Assembly (NCBI GenBank): GCA_028583605.1
Contig: CM053331.1
Location: 14,182,857 to 14,246,856 of the forward strand
DNA length: 64,000 nucleotides
Source: Dastarcus helophoroides
Taxonomy: Eukaryota; Arthropoda; Insecta; Coleoptera; Bothrideridae
Reading direction: 5' to 3'
The translations under genes were made by a program, and so were the position numbers. Numbering within the stretch: the stretch's first letter is position 1; every line of letters starts with the position of its first letter. The notes under the pieces are model-generated. The model was not told the DNA's origin. It was given only the letters and a program-made list of their open reading frames with translations, and did no database searches. This document shows positions 10,703-23,169 of the stretch, piece after piece.

Positions 10703-13700
10703 CTAAAACAAAGCTCCTATCAGTTTGACTGAAATAGACATAAAGCAAATTTTAATATTTGATTATCCTCAACTTAAAATGTTGCGGTGTGTTTTGGGAA
10801 TTCTGGTATTCGGAGAAAACTTCCGTAGCTGTGAAAAAAACACTTCTCTGCGTGTTTGTAAAGCAAGAGTTTATATGTATTATTTATAGAGAGATACACT
10901 TTTAAAAAAGTCAGTTTATTACTCAGAGCCATTTATAATATTTCTTGAATGTTACACTGCACATAGGTATAGTGACAGCTTAAAAATGTGTTTAAAGAAT
11001 GATCCGAAGTTTATTTTTCAGCGTAAGTATCCATATATAAAAACACTTAATCCCGTATTCGCATCATACTTATTTTCCTCTATATTCTGTTAAAACTAAT
11101 GGCCTAATGTTTGAGACACTTTGTAGAAAAGAGGTGATCGGCGAAAAGATATGAGAGACTTTTTGGTTTTTTGAAAAACACTGGACATCACTGAGAGTTT
11201 ACTGAAATCTATTTTGCGCATTACAATACATAGAACTAATAGCTCTATTTGTGTTAACTATCTGTATAAATAAATTAATAAACTATCTAGTCATGTGTGC
11301 TTTTCCTGATTTTAGCTAAATTTACAGGAATATGATTAAAGACCATTGCAAATTTTTGTTTAGCATAACAAATATTTGGTATATGTTATATGTATACATT
11401 GAATAATTTCACTACTCATGACTAACTATAATTACATGAAATACAACAATTGTGATTTCAACTGAAAATAGCCGCAGAGTTCTTTGCATAGATTTCGAAG
11501 TCCAGTGACCGGAATTTGATCTCATGTATGCAGCATCCTTAAAGTTCAATGGCATTTTTTTTTAATTTGGCTGATTGCAGCTATTAAATGTGTCATAAAA
11601 ACTTCCTTTTAGTTTGAACTAAATTTGCTTGCAAATGCGGCAACTTTATTCATTTTTAGGTGATTTTATGGTTTCATAAGATACTGCTATACTAAATGAA
11701 AGCTTGATAATAAAAAACTAATAATAATAAAATAAAATAATCGCTGGCAAAGCAGTTCTAATGTAGTAAATATAAATATTGTAGTTATTGGGTTCAACTA
11801 AGAGATCAAACTTTAACAACTTTTCTATTTAAAAGAACTTGAGGTTAAGGGTTTTTTCGCTAAAGGATATATATTTCAACTCTATTTTGAACAAAATGTG
11901 ATCTATTGCAGGGGAAAATCCAAGGTGCCAATTTTTTGCAATAAAAATTTTAAAATTAATGGCAGCTTCTTCTTCACACTCAGAATGCTAGATTAAATAG
12001 ATTGCTTTCATAAATAAAATTTATGGAATTGTTTGCTTGTTAAAATTATCTCAACCACTCCGAACCCCTATAAAATGATGTCCTCGGTTTTCAAACATCG
12101 GTTTGCCTCGAACTATATATTTAAACTAGACCAGAGAATGAAGGCTTGGGATAATATAGATCTATGTTCTTTTTTTGGATGTTCAAGCAGGATATAGGAA
12201 AGAAATCTGCCGACAGATGCTGCAAAAGCAAATCGATTAAGATGTGGGACTATAAGCATTAACCTCGAAATGAATGCAGCAAAAAGTGAAACGAATTCCG
12301 GAATAATCTTTTCACTTCATAAGGTTTTTTGATTAGTTCTAACGAGATTACGGCGAAATCGACACCTGGAAGAGATCTATGTTTATTCATCGGCTTTATA
12401 AATCGATACATACAGTATATTACAAAGGTAATTGTTTTAATTAGTTTCCTTAGTTGTGACATTTCATTTTGTAGAATAAATCATTTAATAAATATTATAA
12501 CATTAATATTAAAAGGGACTGCTGCTTTAGGGGATATATTATTAAAATTGTTGAATTTTATAGTATACTATGGACGTTCCTGCCGACTGTTTTAAAAACC
12601 TCTGTGGAATATTTTTTTTTTACTATAATAAGAGCTGTTTTAAAAGAAGCAATGTAAATATGATTGATTTGTAAAGTAACATGGCTTGTAATTCATTTTA
12701 GATTAACATTTAGAAAACCTCATCCATCATCATTTGAATGAACCCCTTGAATGGAATTGTCTTTAAATTCCGAAACCTGAGCTAATATAAAATATTACAG
12801 CTAAATTATATTGGATACTTTCTTGTTATAAATGTTTAAATTGTATGCTTTTTAAAAATTTTTGTTGGATGTGTTCAGGTGATCATTATTTATTTCGGTG
12901 AGAAACAAATTTGAGATAAAGTCAGGTTCTTCCTAGAGAATTTCTGCACTTTGAAAGCATTTTTTGATTGGGTCAGCCATATTTTGACTATTTGTAGAAA
13001 AACAAAAAATACTAAAAACTGCCAATATTTGAAACACTGTTTAAATCAACTTTTCAAATATAACTGTGAGTAAAAAGTATGGAATTACCGTATGCATAGA
13101 CATCGCTGAATTTGTAAGAAAAATCTTTATACAGTACGATTTTGGTTTCAAAGAACGCATCTTTCCAATAATAATTGTTCTCATTTAATAGCCTTTTGTT
13201 TTCGAATTATGATGTCACGGTTAATTTTTTTAAATGAAATCTCATATTTTTTATCTCGCTTGGAAAGCCGTTGAAACCGCAATTAATGATCTGGAATTTG
13301 TGTATTCTTTGAAATGCCAACAGTTTAATTATAGCAGTTCAAGTTGTTCAAGTTGTTTTCTACACTTTAGTTTATTATTTGCGTATTGTCTTAGATAATT
13401 TTTGATAAAATTAATGGCTAAAATACAATGAATTAGGCTGGCAATGTAGATTATTTTGAAATATTGGGAAAATTCTGCATTAACATCAGAGAAATACCTG
13501 CAATTTTAGGTATGTAGTTATGACATTATTAATTACTAGCCTTGTGTTCTGCTGAAATTACGAAGCTCCAAAACCAAAAAATAATCTAACTAAAATGATA
13601 GTGCTCCTAGGCACTTGTTAATGATGGTAATGGTGGAAAGTTATTTGAGCGACATTATATTGAATTTCACAGGAATGAAACTATAGAGCACGTTGACCAT

Positions 13701-14130
13701 TTGACTTTTTCGTTCTATTATGTTAATCATTCAATTGACACATAAAATTGATATGAAAATTAGAGGTATTAGGACGACACCGACGATGCCCAATATTCTT
13801 TATTTTTTATTTAATTGTCCAAAAGCACCTGGACAGCAATCTTAAGATCTTTGATATGATATTTGCCAAAAAAGTATTAAATTTCTTAGTCGGTTAGCAC
13901 TGATTAACACAATTTTGAATTTTCATTTACAGAAATATATCAAAAAATATTAATGATGTCGTTAAGTTTCTTATCATTGCATCCGGTTGGAATTTCAGAA
14001 ACAACTGACCCAATGGAAAAAAGTCTGGCGGTGTCATTAAAAAAATTGACAATGACGTTATAATTTGGAAACAAAATTTAATCGTGTGAGGACAAATATC
14101 AAGGAGGATGCGTTTTTAAAAATCTAAATC
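10703..14130. other. Receptor intron, left unannotated
   Basis: About 3.4 kb of AT-rich intron of normal complexity. No transposase, reverse transcriptase or exon signal was recognised. A weak inverted match (GACGACACCGACGATG at 13773 against the complement of CTGGCGGTGTCATT near 14025) may be the ends of a small element. Confidence 0.5.
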
Positions 14131-14960
14131 GCCCTGTTCGAAGATTTTTTTATTAATTCAACAATTTTTACTTTACCTGCACAGTTCCATATTTTGTACT
14201 AAATATTGCTAAATTTTAAAGTAAACCTAAAATTTCTAGTTTCGGCATTTTTTGAAATTTCGATTCAAAAACTAAAACTTTCGGGGTTGAAATTAATACT
14301 TCCAAATTCTTTAAAATGTAGCTTAAGTTTGATATAAAAAAACATGGTTAAAACTGAATCTTGAACGAATCTTCTAATTAAAATTATAATTACGCGGAAA
14401 ACTGTAACTTTATAATAAACATGGGAACTCACAAAACAACCAGCATTTAATAAAAACTGTCGATATTTTTAAAATTGTTCTTACATTTTTAAATACTGAG
14501 AGGTAACAAAAGAACTACGTAATTTCAACCGTAATCTCAAACTTTCTGTGTTAATTTCGTATTTTTAAATTTAAGTACGAAACAAGATAGTCAACATTTT
14601 AATCTTAAACTAGACAATTTTTGTAAAACTTGACGTTTTTTAGTTTTCAGGTTTATGTGAAAATTAAAAAAAAAGAAATGTTGAAGACTACAAATATATA
14701 ATTTTTTAAATTGCACCACTGTATTTTTTGTTATAAACACAAAATTTCGCAAAAAAGTTAAAATTCGAGATTAAATTTGAAATTTTAGATTAAAATCAAG
14801 ATTTTTTGGTAATTTTCATTTTTTTATTATTAAACATTTTTACCCCGAAATTCGAAAATATTATATTGTCGATATCTGCAAATTTTAACTCTATTTGAAA
14901 ATGTCGACTTAAAATTTAAAAAATCGTATCGAAATTATGTGTTTCCTTTAAAATTTTTAT
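14130..14960. repeat. Degenerate AT-rich tandem tract
   Basis: Loosely repeated AAATTTCGA and TCAAAATT words as in the other tracts. No clear ends. Confidence 0.45.
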
Positions 14961-15483
14961 TGAACAGCGTATTCAGTAATGCATGAGCCTCTATAATCTA
15001 TAATCATCTTTCATTTTTCAGTTAATTTAATAATTCCACTTCCCTAATTTGTTTTTGATTTGCTTAGGGAAAACATATAACGTGTAGCATTTGTACATCC
15101 AGTAGTGTTAATTTGATTTTTTCATTCATAAAATTTTGTAATAAATGAAACAAATGGAAATCCGATAGTACTGTTACAGGAGTATCGTGGTTGGGGCAGC
15201 GCATCCTATTCAAACTGCATACTTTTTTGGTGAACCTGCAGATATGTCTTGAATATCAACATGCTAAACGACTTGTTTTTTGTTAAACCAAGTTTTATTA
15301 GTCTCATTTAATGCTCGATTAAAGTCCAAAGTCTTCCTTACAATCAAGTTATCACTTAAAACCTGTCAAATAACTTATTACCTATTTTTATGCTAAAACA
15401 TTATTTCCATAAGCATTGCATCTCTTTTGCAATGTATATGCAGTACTACATCGGTTCCAGTAATAGATAATTCAGGCAAAAGC

Positions 15484-15690
15484 GAGTCGGATTCGCACAA
15501 TTAGGGTTCTGCACTAATTACAGCAGTGAACAGTCAGTATACCAAATTAAATCATTTTTACTTATGTATGAATTAGAAATTTTATCCCAATTTTCTCAGA
15601 GTACAATTGAATAAAATGTCTTTTTTTAGATATATACACTCCTTTCTATAATTAATCCAAATATTTATGGGATTGATAACTGTGTTGATA
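15484..15690 (+). repeat. Dispersed repeat (CGAGTCGGATTCGCAC family), copy 1
   Basis: CGAGTCGGATTCGCACAATT followed by AGGGTTCTG and about 200 bp more recurs at 60653-60840 (CGAGTCGGACTCGCACAATT). Later blocks are also shared, such as TTTTTAGATATATAC and CCAAATATTTATGG. The same 'cgagtcggactcgc...ggttccgta' words are common in insect repeats, as I recall. Confidence 0.65.
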
Positions 15691-15927
15691 ATGTCCCAGA
15701 AAAAAAGCATTCATTCGCAATTCCCAAAAAGTCAATGACTAACACAGTTTATGAGATTGCCTCAGATTGCGCTAAAATGTTTGATTCCAACCGTAATTAT
15801 TGCGTTGCGTGAACTAGTGCTAACTCCGAAAATATTCATCTAAATAATGCAATGTAAGAGATAAATTTGATCTGCATTCTATCCTTCAGTTAAATCGAGT
15901 TTTTTATTTGAAAAAAAATTACTATAC

Positions 15928-16578
15928 GGATGAAAAAGCATTGGAATTCAAGCACCTATTCTTCCATTAAAGATTTTATTTCTCAACACCTATTACGATA
16001 TCGAAAAAACCTGTAGTTTTCCGATAATATATGGCCCAATATCTAATAACTCTATTAAAATCTAAATTTTATCATTAGAAACGTAGGGTAAGAGGGGAAA
16101 ATATGGCCATTTCTGACACATTTTCAGTTATTTATTAATTTTATTTAACATTTATGCGACCCAGTTTGAAATATTTATATTTTTAGTAATGAAAATTGAC
16201 AATATTTTGAAACATTTTTTTTAATGTGACTACATATTATATATGTCATATGTAGTGATATATATGTTAAATATTATGTATGACTACATGTTATCTTTCT
16301 TCTTAAAACGTTATCTCATGGCAGCTGATTTGAAACAAAAATATTACTCTATATAAGTCAAAAAGCCTTAGAATTCAAGCAGCTATTTTTTCATGAAATA
16401 TTTTTTTTTAGTAGCTGTTACGATATCGAAAAAACTTGCAGTTTTCCGATAATCTATCCAACTATCCGATATCTGGTAACCCTATTTACATCTAAATTTT
16501 ATCTCCAGAAACCTAGGAAAACTGGAAAGACTGCCATTTCTGACACATTTTGAGTTGTTTATTAATTTTATTTAATGT
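15928..16578 (+). repeat. Direct duplication of about 220 bp
   Basis: 15931-16151 and 16358-16578 share AAGCA/CCTT, AATTCAAGCA, ACGATATCGAAAAAAC, AGTTTTCCGATAAT and CATTTCTGACACATTTT in order, 427 bp apart. The interval between them holds one end of the 357-1043 repeat family (TTTATTTAACATTTATGCG, CCCAGTTTGAAATATTT). Confidence 0.7.
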
Positions 16579-16579
16579 C

Positions 16580-17240
16580 CTAGAAGTCTGTTGTTTTACG
16601 ATAACCACCCTATTTTGAGATACATTAAATGCCTCTGAATTTTGTGTGAAGAGCGATGTCTTTTTATTTGTGGATTTACAAGGAAAAGTCATTCTTTATA
16701 GAAACTTTCGCTTGATCTTGAATCACTGAAAATTACATTATTTTGTTTTTTTTATACAGGAAATTCATTGGTTCAAAATTTTAAAAAAAGACCTGCAGTA
16801 AACGGGTACCGAAAAATTTAGTTTAAAAATACGGTTTAGAACTACAAAAAAAGCCTAAATTGCACATTTTAATTTATTTTCAGAACTTATTGCAAATAGA
16901 ATAGACCTGGACTACAATAACGCAGCACTTCTTGCAATTCTGCTTGCATGACAGTTGTAGCTATTCTACACTTTTTTTTACAGACCGATGGGTGGCTGCA
17001 GAAATTTAAGGCTGCTTAAGAAAATACCGCGACGAATGATTCGAAATATTAAAATAAAATTTATTTTTAATAAATTTTGCAAGGAAGGTAGAAACGTAAG
17101 CTAATTCCTTATTATTGACAACAAAAAAAAACGAATTAAATAACAGACTTTCAGGACATTAAACGCTGAAGGCACGACGGTTGTTACAGGATAATAACAC
17201 ACCGAAGTTGACAGTGTACGTCGATCAAGGGCCTTAATAA
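16580..17240. other. Receptor intron, nothing recognised
   Basis: No coding or element ends that I can support. Confidence 0.45.
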
Positions 17241-17925
17241 CCTTAATAACTATAAGATTTCTGCGACCCAATTTGGAAATATTTCAATTTTTAATAATGA
17301 AAGTTGACAATATTTTGAAACATTTTTTAAAATATAACTACGTGATATTTAAATTCCTAAAACTTTACCTAATGACAGCTGACAAAAAAACAGGTCAGAT
17401 TGTTTTACACAGAAGACCAATATTAGACATGACATTTTTTTAAATAAATTGTGAAAATATAAAATATGTAAAAAAAGTTGTAACATTGAACATCGATGTT
17501 TCGCTCTCATTTGAGCTTAACAGCAATGCATGACAAGAAAAGGGAACAATAAAGGAGGAAGAAGTTCTTAAAAATAATAAACTGAAATACGTAAAAAAAT
17601 TAACATATATAGACGTTTCGTCAATAAATTACGGTTGTACAAATTTAAATATTTAAAATCCGATCTACAAGAAATAACTACTCCGAGGGCTAATACCCCT
17701 TCCGGCATTGAACTACATTTGTGGGTCGAACTTAATGCTCTTAGTGATTACTGTTCTAATCACCGAAACATCTTCGACTTATTGTTAGACCTAGTTGGAA
17801 GCATGTGTGAGTCCGTTCCTTCCGTAGACTCTTATTGGTTGGAAACTTTATTCATTCTATTTAATATTTTTGCGACCCAGTTTAAATATTTTTAAGTTTT
17901 TAGTAATGAAAGATAATATTATCCT
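17240..17925 (-). repeat. Dispersed inverted-repeat element, copy 2
   Basis: This is the reverse-oriented counterpart of 357-1043. CGAGGGCTAATACCCCTTCC and GGCATTGAACTACATTTGTG here are the complement of the words at 515-565. AACATCGATGTTTCGCTCTC matches the complement of 733-752. Terminal words (TTCTGCGACCCAATTTGG) lie at 17259 and again at 17868. A further end fragment in opposite orientation follows at 18040-18115. The frame at 17635-17895 is within the repeat. Confidence 0.65.
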
Positions 17926-18369
17926 GAAACATTTGATATCAAAAACACGTGATATCTAAATTTTTGAAACGTCAGCTTATTTCATTTTTTTTCCCTATTC
18001 TGTGTAAAATAAATTAACATATTTTTTGTCAACTGAGAGGCTAATGTCAACTTTCATTATTAAAAATTTAAATATTTCCAAATTGGCTCGCAGAAATGTT
18101 AAATAAAATTTAATAAACGTAATGTTTCCGATCAGTAAAAGTCTAGAATGAAGATTTAGGTATAATGATTCATCAAACATTTATTGAAAGAAAAAATGTA
18201 TTAGCAAAAGTATGTATTAAATTAAACCAATGAAGAAAATAAAAAGATGCCTTGAAACAACAAAGAAACTGCACTGAAAATTTCATCGATCGATCTTCAT
18301 CGATCTCTTCTTCTTTTCCAAGGTCGCATCAGCGCGGTTGCGCCACAGGAGTCAAAGGAAACATTACAC

Positions 18370-18730
18370 CTTTGATTTACAAACTCAAATTTTGAAAACA
18401 AGATAAAGTATTATAAGAAATCCCGAGATTAAAAAAAAAAACTGAACACTTATATGAAAAATTTGAAATCTTGACATTTTTCGTAAAATTTCAAATGTAA
18501 GTTCGAGATAATCGAGATAATTCCATAATACCACATTAATGTTTTCAAACGTCAGTTTCTAACTCAGAACTTCATGGTTAAATCTGACAATTTGAGAAAG
18601 ATTGGATGTTTATCAGAACACTTGAAAAGTAGAAAAAATATCGAAAGTTTAATTTTAATCTTAAAATTTTGATTTATATATGGAAGTTTCAAATTTTCTC
18701 TAAGAAAGAGTGAAATTTTAATTCAATGAA
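18370..18730. repeat. Degenerate AT-rich tandem tract, short
   Basis: Loosely repeated AAATTTTGA words as elsewhere. Ends not found. Confidence 0.35.
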
Positions 18731-18739
18731 ATACGATTA

Positions 18740-20030
18740 ACTATCAAGAGACTCATCTCCTGCTCCGGTAAATACAACGTGGCATTAGCTTTATTCCCCA
18801 CAGTTGACACCTGAACCATTTATCAAAGCAGTGATGTCAACATAGACATGCCTCTACCTGTACTAACTTAATCTTACCTTCGAGCTTGCTTACCCTATGT
18901 TTATTTGGGACCTTGAGTTGTCTTGTAACATTGCAACTTGTTACGTGTTGGGTAGGTTATGCCCAATTTGCATTACCCTTGTCAGATAATGTTTACTTCA
19001 CGCGTAAATGTCACGTTTCAGGCTGTAGTTTGTAAACAACGAATACAGTAACATTATACAAAAAATGGCAAATCAATTTGGATGAAAAAAATTTTATAAC
19101 CGTTCTAATGTATTTAAGATCTCCTGTAAGTTAATTAATAAGATTAACAGATTTGAACTACAATACGCAGTCTGGGTCTGGTCTTTGGAAGATTATCAAA
19201 TTGACATGTAGGCTTTCACGAGAAAGCGAGATTCCCTTGTTCCGTCAGAAATACTTGGTAGCGAAACAATTACAAAATTATGTATCATAAATCAACCATT
19301 ACTAAATAGTTACGGTATTTTAGAATTACTATAAATCGCTTTTTGTGATGAAAACTTTAGAGCCGCATTACTTTTGAATTAAACATTAGTTTTTGGTGAA
19401 ATTTTGAACAGTTGCATAACCTACCAAGTTCTTTTAAGGATAGAAACATATCAATAACATCAACAGGAAAAAAATTGTCATCAAAAGAGCTCTTTGAGTT
19501 ATTTTTTACTCTCTCTTTCGAAAAAATGTTTAAAAAGTCTAAAAACTAAGGATGTATTAGAGTAATTTTACTCAAAAATATTGATAAGGCTAAATCAAAA
19601 ATTGAATTTAATTCCTAAATAAAAAGGGCAGTGTATTTGAGTCCTCCGCTGTATCTACTTAATAAATCTCTAACTGACTCTAAAAGACGACGCATAGCTT
19701 AAACTGGTATGCCTAAAAGCGTTAAATTTTGTACAGGTGTTCGCCGTAATACCTGGGAGAGCACTAAAAGAGGCTTTTTCTAGATTCATTCTCTGAGGTG
19801 ATTAAAATAGACGCAGTGTAAAATGTCAGATTCTTCAAACAAAAAAAAATGATTAAAATTTGCAGGAATAGGAGTATTTTTCGAAAAGTCGAAGTTACAA
19901 TAATTCGAAGTTTCTACAAAAAGTCATGGACGAAGTTAGAGTTCGAGTTAATTTCTCCAGAAGAGATATGAAGTCATGCATTTTTTGGTGGATACAAAGT
20001 GTTCTGGTGGAATAGAGAAGGTTCTTTTTT
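18740..20030. other. Receptor intron, nothing recognised
   Basis: Normal-complexity intron. No coding similarity or paired ends seen. Confidence 0.45.
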
Positions 20031-20034
20031 TTAT

Positions 20035-20265
20035 TTTTGCTCAACAAAGATTGACTGGCCGAAAAAGGAATATAGAAATAGAATGTTTCTTTTTGGTCGT
20101 CAACAACAATTGATTAATTAAAACATAAAAATATAAATTGAGCAGTTTTTTTTGGTCGACAAAAATTACTTGATCGAAATACGAAAAAATAACTTGAGCA
20201 CTCTTTTTTTTCTTTTGGTCGAAACAAAAATTGTAGGCTCTAAATACAAAAATATAAATGGCCCC
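20035..20265 (+). repeat. Minisatellite, about four units of about 60 bp
   Basis: Units carry TTTTGGTCGACAAAAATT, GAAATACGAAAAAATA and ACTTGAGCACTC in order (starts near 20036, 20091, 20150 and 20213) and differ by substitutions and small indels. Confidence 0.6.
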
Positions 20266-20865
20266 AACGATATTATCCGGGGAATTTATTCAGCCTTCCT
20301 ACATTAAATGGCCTCACTCGCCCATGCAAAAATCGCAATTTAGGAAAAAGGTAAAAATTTCGAAAAAAAAAAAGGTTAAATTCTGAAAAACTTCCAACTT
20401 TGAGAAAAAAATCTAAATTTGACAATAAAAGTATTAAAAAATTTCTAAAAAAAAAAAGTGAAAATTCTGAAGCTTAAAAATTTTAAGTCAAAATTTTGCA
20501 AAAGAAATCAGTTTTTTGTAAAGTGACAATTTTCGAAAACAAAGTCGAATATTTGAATTTTTTAAATAAAAGTTTAATTTACTAAATAAAAGTCGAAAAT
20601 TCGAGAAAAACTCGAAATAAAAAAAAATCAAAATTTTCAAAAAACTTCGAGAAGTAGTTAAAAGTTTGAACAAAGGTGCAAATTTTCGAAAAAAAGTGGA
20701 TATTAGAAAAGATAGAAGTTTGCAAAATAAAAACAGTAAAAATTCGGAAAAAAATGAAATATTTCAAAAGTTGAAATTTTGTAAATAACAACTTCTTGAA
20801 AAAATAGAAATTTTCGAAAAAGGTCAAATTTTTAAATTTTTCAAATAAAAGACTAGTTTACTGTA

Positions 20866-21722
20866 CAAAGTGTCCCGTATCGTTATGTTCAAATTTTGGG
20901 AGCATAAACTAGGGTTAATTCTAAGACTAAAAAAACCGAAAAGTTGTAGGTTGATCTTCTTTTGTTCAAAAGTTACAGGCTTCTAAAGTTATCCAGACAA
21001 TAAGCATACCTAAAAGATTTTTTTTTAAATTTATGTTACAAACTGTTAAGGAACAAAAAATTAAAGACCTAGGTAGTCATGCAAGAGTCCCAACAGAATC
21101 AAATTAAAATTTAACTTAATTTAGCGTGACTATCTTAATATTTAGATAGAGTAAACCAGAAGACAATGGTAAATTCGTCAAATACACGTTTTAGCTACAC
21201 CAATTCGTTTAATAATTTACAATTCCTTACTGCTGAAGTACCACCTCGTTTAGAAGAAGTTGCACTCTATTGAGAAGGGATATGTGGTTTCAAATGGACG
21301 GCACACCACCACATTTTGGAATACATGTTCAAAACTTTCTCAGTAACATTTATCCACAATGAATTGGTTGGGGGAGGGGAAGTATTTCTGTGAATGTATG
21401 ACACATTTAGTTTACAGTAAAGTTTCAAACACGAGAGAAGAAGAAATTGAACGTATTCAGCAAGCTTCTCAACAAATTCGGATAAATAGAATTCAAATAA
21501 GAAGTGCCACTTAGCCCATTAGATTACAATTATAATTTTTAAATAAAAAGAAATGGGTTAATATTTGAATATTTTTTTTACTTAAATGATTTTAAATACG
21601 TTTCATAGGCCCGTACCTGTGAAACCAAAGAAGATCGACCTATAACTTTTGGGTTTTTTAGTCTTAGAATTAGGTTTAGTTTATGGTCCCAAAATTTAAA
21701 CATAACGATGCGGAACAGCCTG
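20866..21722 (+). mobile_element. Mariner-like DNA transposon, internally deleted
   Basis: Flanked by TA on both sides (20864-20865 and 21723-21724). The left end CAAAGTGTCCCGTATCGTTA and the complement of the right end CAGGCTGTTCCGCATCGTTA begin inverted repeats of about 110 bp, which continue with AAATTTTGGGAGCATAAACT and CTAAGACTAAAAAA. It contains the transposase remnant described separately. It sits inside the satellite and can be removed to restore the satellite reading exactly. Confidence 0.88.
21285..21480 (+). pseudogene. Mariner transposase remnant
   Basis: From 21285 the frame reads WFQMDGTPPHFGIHVQNFLS, then NIYPQ, a stop, then IGWGR. This matches the mariner catalytic-core segment 'W-x-Q-Q-D-G-A-P-P-H' with the second catalytic Asp and the following 'F...WIGRG' strand. 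At about 21420 come VYSKVSNTREEEIERIQQAS and QQI, matching the 'V-Y...TREEL..RI..A' C-terminal helix. Between them, the expected 'WPARSPDLTPLDF' with the third Asp is missing, so the copy is internally deleted as well as stopped. It cannot make an enzyme. It is inside the TIRs of its own element. Confidence 0.85.
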
Positions 21723-23169
21723 TATAAAGGTCAAACCTTTAAGATAAAGTCAAAATTTTTGAAAAAAAATTCAAATAAAGTCAAAACTTTGAATATTAGT
21801 CAACAATTTCAACAAAGATAGAAATTTTCAAAACAGAAAAGTGGATCTCTTGAAAAGAAAGAGGTAAAAAAAAGTGGAAATTTTTAGAAAACTCAAAAAT
21901 TTTAAAAGTTGATATTTGCAAAAAATCTAATTTTTAAAGAAGCAAACATTTTTAAAAAAGGCGAATTTTTCAGTTTTTCAAGTAAAATTCCAAATTACTA
22001 CTTAAAGGTCGAAACTTCTAGAAGTCAACATTTTTGGAAAAAAGTAGAAATTTTCAAAAAAAAGTCAAAACTTCGAGAAATAGTAAAAAATTTGAACAAA
22101 GATGCAAATTTTAAAAAATAGTTGGTATCTTGAAAAAGGTAGAGCTGTACAAAAAACAGTAAAAATTTCAAAGATCGAAATTTTGCAGTCGAATTTTTCA
22201 ATAATAAGCATTATCGAAAAAAATCGAGTTTTTCAAATAATATCCAGTTTACTACATAAAAGTCCAAACTTTTAAAAAGTCAAAATTTTTTTAAAAACTT
22301 GAAATTTTCAAAAACAAGTCGAAACTTCGAGAAATAGTTAAAAGATGAAAATGTTTAAACAGAGTGTAAATCTTGAAAATAGGTTAAGGTTTTTAAATAA
22401 ACATTGTTTCAACATATTCAGATTTATTTAAAAAAAAACAAAATCTAAAAAATGTCGAAATTTAAAAAAAAAAGGTTAGAATTTTGTGTCAACATTTGAA
22501 AAAAATACAAAAATAAATCAAAATGTTAAAAAGAAGCGAAATTGTAAAAGGGCTGAAATTTCAAAATAAGTTAAAATTTGAAAAAAAAAATGGAAATTAT
22601 AAAAATTTGGGAAATTGGAAATTTAAAATTTTCAAAATATAAAGTCGAGATATTCAAGAACGTAAAGATTTTTAGTAAAAATCAAGAAATCAGATTGCCT
22701 TTGCAAAAATAAATCATCCTTTTTAAAGTCAAAGTTTTGGCATTTCCTTAAAATTTTGACTTCGTGAAAATGGCTTCTCGATTTCTATTCAGTCTTATCT
22801 TTCTGGAATATTTTGATTTTATATTTTAAAAATCTTCAATTTTCAAAATCAATTTAAGAAAACACGCATTTCAAGTAAGTTAATGTTTTTAAAGGTCGAA
22901 ACTTTCAAAAAATTAAAATTTTCAAGAAAATTGATGTTTTAAAAAAATTGTATTCAAAAAGTCACGTTTTTAAAAAGTTTGAAATTTCGAGTCAACATTT
23001 AAAAAAAAGGTATGCATTTTCAATAAAAAGGCAAGGATTTTGAAAAAAGGTCAAAATTGTCAAAAATAAGGTCAAAAATGTGAAAAAAGTCGAAATTTTC
23101 CAAAAAAAAAAAAATCAAATCCAATTAGGAAGAAAATTTTAAATATTGAAAAGGGAAATTTTAAAAGTA

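Noticed and set aside
13760..14045. Possible element ends around GACACCG words
   Set aside because: Match of about 12 bases with mismatches and no target duplication; not enough.
20488..20827. Phe/Lys-rich frames on the minus strand
   Set aside because: Chance frames in the AT-rich satellite.
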